Assembly: GCA_905234005.1 (NCBI GenBank)
Contig: CAJOFW010000080.1
Location: 1-6,204, forward strand
Direction of reading: 5' to 3'
DNA: 6,204 bases
From: an uncultured Oscillospiraceae bacterium
GTDB taxonomy: Bacteria > Bacillota > Clostridia > Oscillospirales > Oscillospiraceae
Part shown: piece after piece, positions 1 to 6,204 of the stretch
How positions within the stretch are numbered: position 1 is the stretch's first letter
Layout of the letters: each line of letters begins with the position of its first letter
The notes under the pieces: model-generated
Database searches by the model: none
Told to the model about the DNA's origin: nothing
What the model saw: only the letters and a program-made list of their open reading frames with translations
Position numbers and translations under genes: made by a program

Positions 1-1440
1 CAGAGAGTCCCGGCCGACGAGCTTGACGATCTCGTTGAGCGTGTCCTCCTGCTGGAGAATGGCGAGGCTCTTTTCACGCAGCTCCATGAAGCCGGGAAAC
101 TGCTTATCGTACCACTCGCGCAGCGTATCGACGTAGAGGCTGTAGCTTGTCAGCCAGTTGATGGCCGGGAAGTGACGGGCGTAGGCCAGAGAGCTGTCGA
201 GGCCCCAGAAGACCTTGACGATACGCATCGTCGCCTGGGACACAGGCTCGGACGTATCGCCGCCCGGGGGCGACACCGCGCCGATGGCGGTGATGGAGCC
301 CTGCCGTGCGTCGGAGCCAAGGCATTCGACGACGCCGGCGCGTTCGTAGTACTGGGCCAGACGGCTTGCGAGGTAGGCCGGGTAGCCCTCCTCGCCGGGC
401 ATTTCCTCGAGACGGCCGCTCATCTCGCGCAGGGCCTCGGCCCAGCGGGAGGTGGAGTCGGCGAGGACGGCCACGTCATAGCCCATGTCGCGGAAGTACT
501 CCGCGATCGTGATACCGGTGTAGATGCTCGCCTCACGGGCGGCGACCGGCATATCGGAGGTATTGGCGATGAGAACGGTGCGCTGCATCAGCGATTCGCC
601 GGAGCGCGGGTCGGTAAGCTCGGGGAACTCCATGAGAACGTCGGTCATCTCGTTGCCGCGTTCGCCGCAGCCGATGTATACGACGATGTCCACGTCCGAC
701 CACTTCGCGAGCTGGTGCTGCACGACGGTCTTGCCGCTGCCGAACGGGCCGGGAACGGCCGCCGTGCCGCCCTTCGCGATCGGAAACAGCGTGTCGATGA
801 TGCGCTGGCCGCTGTTCATCGGGCGGCTCGGGACGTATTTGTGCTGATAAGGACGGGCCACGCGGACGGGCCAGCGCTGCATCATAGTGACCTCATGCTT
901 TTCGCCGCTCTCGTCCTCGATGACGGCGATGCACTGATCGACCGTGAAGCTGCCGCTCTCGACGGAGCGAACCGTGCCGGACACGCCGACCGGAACCATG
1001 ATCTTATGGAGGATCGCCGTCGTCTCCTGCACCGTGCCGAGCACGTCGCCGGGCTGCACCGCCGCGCCGACCTGCACCGTCGGGTCAAACTGCCAGCGGA
1101 CGGTTCTGTTCAGCGGAGATACGTCCACGCCGCGGGCGATCGTGGCGCCGGTCGCCTCACGGATCTCCGTGAGGGGGCGCTGGATGCCGTCGTAGATATT
1201 GGTAAGAAGTCCCGGCCCAAGCTCCACGCTCATCGGGATGCCGGTGGTCTCCACCACCGCGCCCGGCCCGAGGCCGGAGGTCTCCTCGTAGACCTGGATG
1301 GAGGCGCTGTCGCCCTTCATCTGCAGGATCTCGCCGATGAGCCGCTGCCTGCCCACGCGTACGACGTCGGAGACGTTCGCGTCGGCAAGCCCGGTGGCCA
1401 CCACCAGCGGGCCGGAGACTTTTCTGATCGTTCCGCTCAT
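1..1440 (-). CDS. ntpA: V-type ATPase catalytic subunit A (3' end missing at the window edge)
   Basis: This is the nucleotide-binding catalytic subunit of the A3B3 head, in the cytoplasmic V1 part. I translated the minus strand from the ATG at 1440 and found 480 uninterrupted codons reaching position 1. The family is usually about 590 residues, so roughly the last 110 lie outside the window and the gene is cut, not broken. Residues 1-70 form the N-terminal beta-barrel, starting MSGTIRKVSGPLVVA. The A-specific bulge insertion covers about 115-185. The Walker A loop GPFGSGKT is at 231-238 (K237, T238). The GER motif holds the catalytic glutamate E260 and R261. Walker B ends at D328 and runs into DSTSRWAEALREM, and SPPGGDTSEPV lies near 390-400. 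The bulge and GPFGSGKT separate it from subunit B and from F-type alpha/beta. It starts 27 bases after subunit F, and B should follow to the left. Confidence 0.98.
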   Translation of the reverse strand, partial: MSGTIRKVSGPLVVATGLADANVSDVVRVGRQRLIGEILQMKGDSASIQVYEETSGLGPGAVVETTGIPMSVELGPGLLTNIYDGIQRPLTEIREATGATIARGVDVSPLNRTVRWQFDPTVQVGAAVQPGDVLGTVQETTAILHKIMVPVGVSGTVRSVESGSFTVDQCIAVIEDESGEKHEVTMMQRWPVRVARPYQHKYVPSRPMNSGQRIIDTLFPIAKGGTAAVPGPFGSGKTVVQHQLAKWSDVDIVVYIGCGERGNEMTDVLMEFPELTDPRSGESLMQRTVLIANTSDMPVAAREASIYTGITIAEYFRDMGYDVAVLADSTSRWAEALREMSGRLEEMPGEEGYPAYLASRLAQYYERAGVVECLGSDARQGSITAIGAVSPPGGDTSEPVSQATMRIVKVFWGLDSSLAYARHFPAINWLTSYSLYVDTLREWYDKQFPGFMELREKSLAILQQEDTLNEIVKLVGRDSL

Positions 1441-1450
1441 ATGTTATTTA

Positions 1451-1456
1451 CCTTCT
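1451..1456 (-). promoter_or_regulatory. Ribosome binding site of subunit A
   Basis: The minus strand reads AGAAGG here, 10 bases before the ATG at 1440, inside the 27-base gap after subunit F. It is a moderate Shine-Dalgarno match. It supports the ATG at 1440, which also gives the family's usual N-terminus. Confidence 0.6.
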
Positions 1457-1467
1457 TTCGGGTGGTT

Positions 1468-1788
1468 TCAGAGAATGTTCGCCCCGACGGCCCGCTCGAC
1501 CGCCGACTGGAGCGCCGACAATCCGAGGCCGAGGCTGCCGTCCTTGCCGGGGATCAGGATGACGGCGGGGCTGGGACTGTCCTTGTAGCGGGCGATATCC
1601 GCCGCGAGGGGCTTTGCGAGACCCTCCTCGATGTAGATGATGGCGTACTCGGCGTCCTGTCCGGGACGGGTCAGCGACTTGAACGCCTTCCGCGCCTCGT
1701 CCTCCTCCCTCGCCGGGAAGATGTCGAGGCCGAGCGCCTTGAAGCCGATGACCGTGTCCGGGCCGCCGATCACAGCGATTTTATACAT
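1468..1788 (-). CDS. atpF/ntpG: V-type ATPase subunit F (central stalk)
   Basis: This small central-stalk protein binds subunit D and rotates with it inside the A3B3 head. The product is 106 residues, the normal size for the family. It opens MYKIAVIGGPDTVIGFKALG, the typical start of a Rossmann-like fold, and has the usual second strand AEYAIIYIEE and a late strand PAVILIPG (about 75-82). I chose the ATG at 1788 because it gives the canonical MYKIAVIG start and overlaps the end of subunit C by 8 bases (ATGTATAA). An in-frame GTG at 1797 would add three residues and has an AAAGG 4 bases ahead, so it cannot be fully excluded. Naming differs between species: the E. hirae homologue is called NtpG, and E. 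hirae NtpF is a different, peripheral-stalk protein. Confidence 0.95.
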   Translation of the reverse strand: MYKIAVIGGPDTVIGFKALGLDIFPAREEDEARKAFKSLTRPGQDAEYAIIYIEEGLAKPLAADIARYKDSPSPAVILIPGKDGSLGLGLSALQSAVERAVGANIL

Positions 1789-2776
1789 AGCTCTCACGCA
1801 GCCTTTCTCTCAGCGCCTCGGGGCTGAGTCCCCCGCGTTTGCCGAGAAGCACCATCCGCGCCGCGACGATCTCCCCCTCGAGGGCGGCGATGTACGCCAC
1901 GGCGATCTCCGGCCCGAAGGCCACGCGCTTTGCCTCGTCCAGAAAACGGGTCAGCGCGTTGTCGCACGCCCGCTCGAACGCCGCGAGGGGACTTCCCTCC
2001 ACGGCGGCCTGACCCAGCTCCGCCGCCTCACGCAGCGCACGGGCGGTGAAAACGGCCTGTACGCCCTCGCCGTAGGCGTGGCGGGCGATGGCCGACGTCG
2101 GGACGTCGCCGCCGTCTATGAGCGCTGCGCGCAGGACGCCCTCGTCCATTTTGCCGCGCAGACAGCGCACGACGGCACGCAGATTCGCCATGTCGACGCA
2201 CATCCTCGCGTACCGCGTATAGAAGTCGGTGGACAGCGTGCCTGTAAGCGCCAGAAGCTCCGCGAAATACGCCTTGTCAAGCTCCATATCGGTGAGCTGC
2301 GGGTTCGATGTGCGGGCCAGCGTCCTGCGCGCCTCGCGAATGGCCTCCGCGAGCCTCGACGGAACGGCGCGCCAGTCGTCCTGATTGTACGCCTCCGTCA
2401 GCTTTCCGGCGGATACGCGGCCGCATTCGGACAGAAGACCCTCGCCCGACACGGACGCGCCCTCGGCCTTTACGAGCACCTTGGCGTTGTGATAGTCCCA
2501 GCGCAGCCGGAACGCGTCAACAAGCGCCTTCTCCGGGCAGAGCTTTTCCATATCGTCCATGAGCGAGGCGCGGCGGGCGGCAAACGCGGCTTCGATCTCC
2601 GCGTCCGACGCGCCGTCCAGCTCGGGATAGCCGCACTCGGTCAGGAGACCTGCCGCCTCCCGAAAATCCGACGCGGCGGCCATGCGCTCGAGCCGCTCAC
2701 GGGTCAGAAGGGACGCCTCCTTCGCCCGCAGATACGCGGACAGATAGAGGTAGTCCATACCAGTTATCTTTGACAA
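1781..2776 (-). CDS. ntpC: V-type ATPase subunit C (V0 subunit d / AC39 type)
   Basis: This funnel-shaped protein sits on the K ring and links it to the D-F axle, passing rotation between V1 and V0. The product is 331 residues, mostly helical and soluble, with the expected YLYLSAYLRAKEASLL opening (residues 9-24) and repeated helical modules with recurring RERLERM/DFREAAGLL-type patterns. The start is a TTG at 2776, chosen because AAGGGGG lies exactly 7 bases ahead and because relatives have several residues before the first tyrosines. The ATG at 2758 (residue 7) has no well-placed ribosome site. A 39-base gap separates it from subunit E, the largest gap in the window. Its last codons overlap the start of subunit F by 8 bases, suggesting coupled translation. 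The family call rests on overall pattern, length and position, since the family has no catalytic motif. Confidence 0.93.
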   Translation of the reverse strand: MSKITGMDYLYLSAYLRAKEASLLTRERLERMAAASDFREAAGLLTECGYPELDGASDAEIEAAFAARRASLMDDMEKLCPEKALVDAFRLRWDYHNAKVLVKAEGASVSGEGLLSECGRVSAGKLTEAYNQDDWRAVPSRLAEAIREARRTLARTSNPQLTDMELDKAYFAELLALTGTLSTDFYTRYARMCVDMANLRAVVRCLRGKMDEGVLRAALIDGGDVPTSAIARHAYGEGVQAVFTARALREAAELGQAAVEGSPLAAFERACDNALTRFLDEAKRVAFGPEIAVAYIAALEGEIVAARMVLLGKRGGLSPEALRERLRESYV

Positions 2777-2783
2777 GCCTTTT

Positions 2784-2790
2784 CCCCCTT
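2784..2790 (-). promoter_or_regulatory. Ribosome binding site fixing the TTG start of subunit C
   Basis: The minus strand reads AAGGGGG, ending 7 bases before the TTG at 2776. The later ATG at 2758 lies 25 bases away, too far for this site. This spacing is the main reason to prefer the TTG start. Confidence 0.65.
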
Positions 2791-2815
2791 GCCGTTTTAT
2801 CCTGCGCGGCTCACG

Positions 2816-3415
2816 TCAGGAGAAAAGCGCCGCCGCCGCGTAGGCCGCGAGATTTTCCCGGGCCTCGTCCATCAGCGCCTCGATCGTGCAGTTGACGGAC
2901 ACGTCGCCGTCACGCAGGATGAGACCGCCGCGAAAATCGCCGGCCCTGTCTGACAGCGTGAGCGAACCGGGCAGCCCGCGTCCGGGCAGGAGCGCGTTGG
3001 CGCGGTCGAGGATCTTCTGTCCGCACGTCGCAAGGTCGGTCTCGTTCAGGATGATCTCCTCCCTGCCCGTCACGGCGGCGCGGCAGGCGTAACCGGCCAC
3101 GAACGCGACATACAGCTCGCCGTTCATGGAGCAGATTTTCTCCTCGGTTTTCCGGAAAGCCTCGGCGACGATCTCCTGTTTGGTGCTCAGGATGCTCTTG
3201 CGGGCCTCCATATCCGCCGCCTTGTTCAGGCGACGGGTGCGCTCCTCAGCGGCCTTCACGCCGTCCTGCAGCATGCGCCAGCGAACCTCCGACGCCTTGG
3301 CCTCACCCTCGGCGCGGATGGCGTCGCACTGTGCGCGTACCTCCCCGGCGATGCGTTCGGCCTCGGCCTCGGCGTCCGCCTCGATGCGGGCGGTGATTTT
3401 TTCGAGTCCGTTCAT
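2816..3415 (-). CDS. ntpE: V-type ATPase subunit E (peripheral stalk)
   Basis: This is one half of the E-G peripheral stalk, which holds the A3B3 head still against rotation. The product is 199 residues, the usual bacterial length. Residues 1 to about 95 form a long charged helix rich in Ala, Glu, Arg and Lys (for example DAEAEAERIAGEVRAQ), expected to coil with subunit G/H. The C-terminal half is the globular domain that binds the head; its signature is FRGGLILRDGDVSVNCTIEA (about 162-181), followed by LMDEAR. The ATG at 3415 begins 4 bases after the stop of subunit K. A modest AGGCGG site at 3425-3430, inside the K coding end, lies 9 bases ahead. The call is firm from the C-terminal motif and the position between K and C. 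Confidence 0.96.
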   Translation of the reverse strand: MNGLEKITARIEADAEAEAERIAGEVRAQCDAIRAEGEAKASEVRWRMLQDGVKAAEERTRRLNKAADMEARKSILSTKQEIVAEAFRKTEEKICSMNGELYVAFVAGYACRAAVTGREEIILNETDLATCGQKILDRANALLPGRGLPGSLTLSDRAGDFRGGLILRDGDVSVNCTIEALMDEARENLAAYAAAALFS

Positions 3416-3419
3416 AGGC

Positions 3420-3911
3420 TCAGACCGCCTGCAGCACCATCAGGATGGACGCCAGCAGGGACAGGATCGCGTAGAACTCGACGATGCCGCACATGATGAT
3501 GCCCTTCGAGAACTGCGCGGGGTTCTTCGCCATCAGGTTGACGGAGGCGGCGGCGACGCGGCCCTGCGCCACGGCGGAGATGTAGCCGCCGATCGCCATC
3601 GGAAGGCACGCGCCGAACACGGCGATGCCCTGCGCCACGGTCAGATCGAGCAGGCCGGAGCCGCCGATCAGGCCGATCTGCCGCATGGCCATGAACCACA
3701 CGACGAGTCCGTACAGGCCCTGCGTGCCCGGGAGCACCTGCAGAACGAGGCACTTGCCGAAGGATTCGGGCTGTTCGCTCAGAAGTCCGGCGGCGGACTC
3801 GCCGGCGATGCCGGTGCCCTTGCCGGAGCCGGCACAGGCAAAGCCCACCGCCAGCGCGGCGCCCAGAAAGGCGATGCCGACGCCGCCGTAAGTACTGATA
3901 AGGTCAAGCAT
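3420..3911 (-). CDS. ntpK: V-type ATPase proteolipid subunit K (rotor ring), predicted Na+-binding
   Basis: This 163-residue membrane protein is the repeated unit of the rotating V0 ring and carries the transported ion. It is a double-hairpin proteolipid with four membrane helices (about 10-29, 54-78, 92-118, 134-160), the result of an internal duplication. The second hairpin keeps the ion-binding carboxylate E145, in GIVEFYAIL. The first has LPGTQGLYG (60-68), with Q64 in place of an acid. Aligned by eye with E. hirae NtpK as I remember it, the sodium ligands L61, T64, Q65, Q110 and E139 match L60, T63, Q64, Q116 and E145. The alignment needs about six extra residues in the loop after helix 2 (about 78-90). 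Its ATG overlaps the end of subunit I by 8 bases, behind a strong ribosome site. Sodium transport is an inference from these ligands. Confidence 0.98.
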   Translation of the reverse strand: MLDLISTYGGVGIAFLGAALAVGFACAGSGKGTGIAGESAAGLLSEQPESFGKCLVLQVLPGTQGLYGLVVWFMAMRQIGLIGGSGLLDLTVAQGIAVFGACLPMAIGGYISAVAQGRVAAASVNLMAKNPAQFSKGIIMCGIVEFYAILSLLASILMVLQAV

Positions 3912-5862
3912 GATGTATTTCCTCCTTGAGAATGTCTACGTATTGGGGATCTATATTCAGCGGCTCGTAGGGCTTGCCGCCGTCCTTATAAAACCGGCTG
4001 AAGAACTCGAGCACCTGCAGACGCAGATCGTGCACGAAGCAGCCGAGCAGGTTCAGCGCAAAGTTCAGGCCGTTGCCGATCATGGCGATGATGATAAAGC
4101 CGAACACGTTGCCCGTCATGGCGCCGAGGGTGTTGAATACCATCGCGATGACGCTGCCCGACAGCATGAGCGCCATCAGCCGGGAGTACGAGAGGATGTC
4201 GGAGAAATAGCCGGTCACGCCGTTGTAGACGGCGCCGAACAGGCCGGTCAGCCCGCCGACAAGGCTCTTCGCCGTCACGAACTGTCCCACCGCGAGCAGG
4301 ACGCCGCCGGCGACAAGCAGCCACGGCGCGTAGCCGAGGATCATCAGCACGGCGCCGAACAGGATGCACCACCAGGCCCCCTCCTCGAACAGCGCGCTCA
4401 ACACCTCGCCGGTTTTGCACTTGTGGACGACGCTGATGATCATGCCCGTGAAAATCTGCACGACGCCGAGCGCCAGCGAACCGATCAGGATCATCATGAT
4501 ATCGCCCAGCGGCGTGAAGAGACTCGGCAGCGCCGTGAACGTCGTCGCCGGGTTCAGCATGGCCGCGGCCTGGGGCAGCAGGTCGCCGAAGAAGCCGCCG
4601 GTCATGGCGCCGAAGACGAACGTGCTGACACCGCACATACCGAGCAGGCGTAAGAGGTGTCCGGCGCCGCCCTTCGGCCGCATCTTCTTCACCGCGATGA
4701 TCGAGGCAAGGATCATCAGGATGCCGTAGCCCATATCGGCCATCATGATGCCGTAGAACAGCACGAAAAACGGCCACATCAGCGGGTTCGGGTCGACGCC
4801 GTCGTATGCGGGCAGGGAGTACATCTCCGTCACGAGACTCATGGGACGAACGACGGCCGTATTCTTCAGGGCGACGGGCACCTCCGGGTATTCGTCCTTC
4901 ACCGGGTCGTTGAGCTCATACGCGCAGTCGAACCGGGCCAGCAGCCCGGTGAGCTTTCCTGTCTCCGACGCCGGGCACCAGCCCTCGAGCACCACGACGC
5001 TGCCGTTGCCGGCGAGGCGTTCGATGTTCTCGGCCCGAAAAACCTCGGCCGCGACACGATCGGCGGATAGCCGCAGGGCGGCCGTGTGTTTTCCCTCTGC
5101 CTTTATCTTCTTCGTCAGCTCGATGATCGTCTCCTCGTGATCCGCCCGTTCGGCGCGGAGACGAAGGATGTTCTCATGTGCCGTACCGGTCATGGACGGG
5201 AATGTTACCTGTGTGCAGCCAATGGCCCGCACAGCGTCCAGGACAGCGCCCATCTCCTCTCGCAGAGCGATGACCGCAAAGCACCGCTGCGTTTCATCCT
5301 GCGCGACGAATATCAGCTCGGCGGCGTCCGTCACCGAGGCGATCGCCTCCGTCACCGACTGCGGTTCGATCTGGGCGATTGCGCTCAAAAGCGCCATGGC
5401 GCAGGTCTTTGTGCCGGCGCCGTTTATCTCCTCATCGAGGGATTCCCACGGCTTCAGCGATTCGATCTCCGTATTGACGCGGGCGATATCCGCCGTGGCA
5501 CGGCGTATCTGCGCGTCCCAGCCGCACAGCCTCTCCGCCAGCGCAAGGTCATCCGCCAGCGCCTCGCCGTTCAGAAAATCGCTCTCGCTGACGATCGGAC
5601 GCGCCGACAGCAGCTTTTTCTTCTGCGGCGCGTACTGCTCCAGAACACGGAGCGCCGCGTTCAGCTCGTTCTGCTGCGTGCGGAGCTTCGGCAGACCCGA
5701 GCGCTCCGGCGACAGCTCCGCCGCCGCGTCCGGGTCGGACAGCGTCCGCGCCGGCCTCTGGTCGACCTGTACGCAGCCGAGCCGCATCAGCTCGTGCATG
5801 AGTTCATCCCGCTGGCTTCGCAGGACGATCACGTCGAGCCGTTTCATCTTGACTATGGCCAT
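3904..5862 (-). CDS. ntpI: V-type ATPase subunit I (membrane stator, a-subunit homologue)
   Basis: This subunit supplies the two ion half-channels beside the K ring and anchors the peripheral stalks. The product is 652 residues, normal for the family. Residues 1 to about 355 are the cytoplasmic part: an alpha/beta head (MAIVKMKRLDVIVLRSQRDE), long coiled helices near 60-135 and 230-285, and a second head domain with VVVLEGWCP (289-297). The membrane half begins with PFFVLFYGIMMADMGYG (364-380) and contains about seven to eight helices. R561 in SYSRLMAL and R614 in HDLRLQVLEF match the paired arginines (R573 and R629 in E. hirae NtpI) that face the ring. The end GGKPYEPL is also typical. The ATG at 5862 follows the G/H stop by one base. 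The nearest ribosome-site-like run, GAAAGGA at 5878-5884, is 15 bases away, so translation probably depends on re-initiation after G/H. Confidence 0.98.
   Translation of the reverse strand: MAIVKMKRLDVIVLRSQRDELMHELMRLGCVQVDQRPARTLSDPDAAAELSPERSGLPKLRTQQNELNAALRVLEQYAPQKKKLLSARPIVSESDFLNGEALADDLALAERLCGWDAQIRRATADIARVNTEIESLKPWESLDEEINGAGTKTCAMALLSAIAQIEPQSVTEAIASVTDAAELIFVAQDETQRCFAVIALREEMGAVLDAVRAIGCTQVTFPSMTGTAHENILRLRAERADHEETIIELTKKIKAEGKHTAALRLSADRVAAEVFRAENIERLAGNGSVVVLEGWCPASETGKLTGLLARFDCAYELNDPVKDEYPEVPVALKNTAVVRPMSLVTEMYSLPAYDGVDPNPLMWPFFVLFYGIMMADMGYGILMILASIIAVKKMRPKGGAGHLLRLLGMCGVSTFVFGAMTGGFFGDLLPQAAAMLNPATTFTALPSLFTPLGDIMMILIGSLALGVVQIFTGMIISVVHKCKTGEVLSALFEEGAWWCILFGAVLMILGYAPWLLVAGGVLLAVGQFVTAKSLVGGLTGLFGAVYNGVTGYFSDILSYSRLMALMLSGSVIAMVFNTLGAMTGNVFGFIIIAMIGNGLNFALNLLGCFVHDLRLQVLEFFSRFYKDGGKPYEPLNIDPQYVDILKEEIHHA
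3921..3927 (-). promoter_or_regulatory. Strong ribosome binding site of subunit K, inside the subunit I gene
   Basis: The minus strand reads AAGGAGG, a full Shine-Dalgarno match, 9 bases before the K start at 3911. It lies within the last codons of subunit I. It is the best ribosome site in the window and belongs to the subunit needed in most copies (10 per complex in E. hirae). Confidence 0.8.
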
Positions 5863-5863
5863 C

Positions 5864-6178
5864 TCAGCCGTTCACGATCCTTTCTGCCAGCTTTTTCACG
5901 ACCTCGTCCATCTTCCCCTCCGCACGGGCGCGCATGGCCGCCTCACGGCTGCGGGTCGTGGACGCGAGAGTCTCCGCCTCCTCCTTGGCCTTCTCGTCGG
6001 CCTTCCGGAGCGTCTCTCGATTCTCCTCCTCGGCCTCGGCTTTGGCCTGCGCGAGCATCGCGGCGGCGGCGTCCTCGGCCTCCTGCAGGGCCTTCTTCGC
6101 CTCCGTTCCGGCCGCTGCCCGTATCTGCCGAGCCTTCTCCTCGGCCAGGGCGATTGTGTCAAGCGCTTCCAATGACAT
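5864..6178 (-). CDS. ntpF: V-type ATPase peripheral-stalk subunit G/H (NtpF of E. hirae)
   Basis: This small protein is expected to wind around subunit E to form the peripheral stalk linking subunit I to the A3B3 head. The product is 104 residues and almost wholly one charged helix, rich in Ala, Glu, Lys and Arg (for example AKAEAEEENRETLRKADE), with no membrane segment. It ends VVKKLAERIVNG, a typical close for this group. Sequence identity in the family is low, so the call leans on coiled-coil composition, size and position directly before subunit I, as in E. hirae. I chose the ATG at 6178 because GAGGTG (6185-6190) lies just ahead. The in-frame GTG at 6187 is part of that ribosome site and is unlikely to be the start. 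It is the first gene visible in the operon. The names G, H and NtpF are all used for this subunit. Confidence 0.88.
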   Translation of the reverse strand: MSLEALDTIALAEEKARQIRAAAGTEAKKALQEAEDAAAAMLAQAKAEAEEENRETLRKADEKAKEEAETLASTTRSREAAMRARAEGKMDEVVKKLAERIVNG

Positions 6179-6184
6179 ATCATA

Positions 6185-6190
6185 CACCTC
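6185..6190 (-). promoter_or_regulatory. Ribosome binding site of subunit G/H
   Basis: The minus strand reads GAGGTG, ending 6 bases before the ATG at 6178 (8 bases counted from the GAGG core). It supports that start over the GTG at 6187, which overlaps the site itself. Only 14 bases lie to its right, so any promoter or upstream gene is outside the window. Confidence 0.6.
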
Positions 6191-6204
6191 ACAGAGATGG
6201 TTTT

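Noticed and set aside
722..760. Possible intein in the Walker A region of subunit A, as in yeast VMA1
   Set aside because: The coding frame passes straight through the loop with no insertion.
1..1440. Alternative reading as an F-type ATPase alpha or beta subunit
   Set aside because: The A-specific bulge domain, the GPFGSGKT loop and neighbours I, K, E, C and F, which have no close F-type operon counterpart, all fit a V/A-type enzyme.
1..1440. Frameshift or pseudogene in subunit A
   Set aside because: I read the frame line by line from 1440 to 1 and found continuous family-typical sequence. The missing end is due only to the window edge.
172..1827. Plus-strand open frame of 551 codons
   Set aside because: It lies in codon register opposite the real A and F genes, begins at a GTG without convincing ribosome site, and gives a low-information protein rich in Arg, His, Asp and Ala. 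The minus-strand reading has all catalytic motifs.
1637..2773. Plus-strand open frame of 378 codons
   Set aside because: It is in register opposite subunit C and its product resembles no family. It is a shadow caused by GC-rich codon use.
2777..2815. Possible terminator or promoter in the largest intergenic gap, between E and C
   Set aside because: Only a 4-base GCCG/CGGC pairing is visible, with no T run after it and no recognisable -35/-10 pair. The gap mainly holds the ribosome site of C.
3126..3929. Plus-strand open frame of 267 codons
   Set aside because: It is in register opposite subunit K and runs into E in another phase. The product is low-complexity and K is unmistakable on the minus strand.
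3910..5070. Plus-strand open frames of 247 and 137 codons
   Set aside because: Both are in register opposite subunit I, whose membrane motifs and paired arginines are clear on the minus strand.
5168..6175. Plus-strand open frame of 335 codons, Ser/Arg rich and then Leu rich
   Set aside because: It is opposite G/H (in register) and the N-terminal part of I. The apparent Leu-rich, membrane-like tail is only the complement of the Glu/Lys/Ala coiled coil.

Overview
The window is one continuous stretch of a bacterial V-type (A/V-type) ATPase operon. All seven genes lie on the minus strand, so the operon reads from right to left. In order of transcription they encode: peripheral-stalk subunit G/H (5864-6178), membrane subunit I (3904-5862), proteolipid subunit K (3420-3911), peripheral-stalk subunit E (2816-3415), subunit C (1781-2776), central-stalk subunit F (1468-1788) and the catalytic subunit A. 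Subunit A starts at 1440 and runs off the left edge after 480 codons. Subunits B and D would be expected just beyond position 1.

The order G/H-I-K-E-C-F-A is that of the Enterococcus hirae ntp operon (ntpF-I-K-E-C-G-A, followed there by B and D). This order, the high GC content, the strong Shine-Dalgarno (SD) sites and the use of GTG/TTG alternatives suggest a GC-rich, probably anaerobic, Firmicute of clostridial type (Oscillospiraceae/Ruminococcaceae-like). That placement is an inference from gene content and style; no taxonomic marker is present.

Together the genes build a rotary ATPase. The A3B3 head hydrolyses or makes ATP, and D and F form the axle. C couples the axle to a ring of K subunits, I forms the ion half-channels, and E with G/H forms the peripheral stalks. 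Subunit K carries all five side-chain positions that form the Na+ site of the E. hirae NtpK ring (L60, T63, Q64, Q116, E145 here). The simplest reading is therefore a sodium-translocating V-ATPase. The two arginines of subunit I expected at the ring interface (R561, R614) are also present.

The genes are packed tightly: two 8-base overlaps (I/K and C/F) and gaps of 1, 4, 27 and 39 bases. There is no unexplained stretch, mobile element, RNA gene, CRISPR array or terminator. The long open frames on the plus strand are register-locked shadows of the real genes. I see no undescribed system here. The points worth a second look are the predicted Na+ coupling, the strong ribosome site for K buried inside the I gene, and the TTG start of subunit C.
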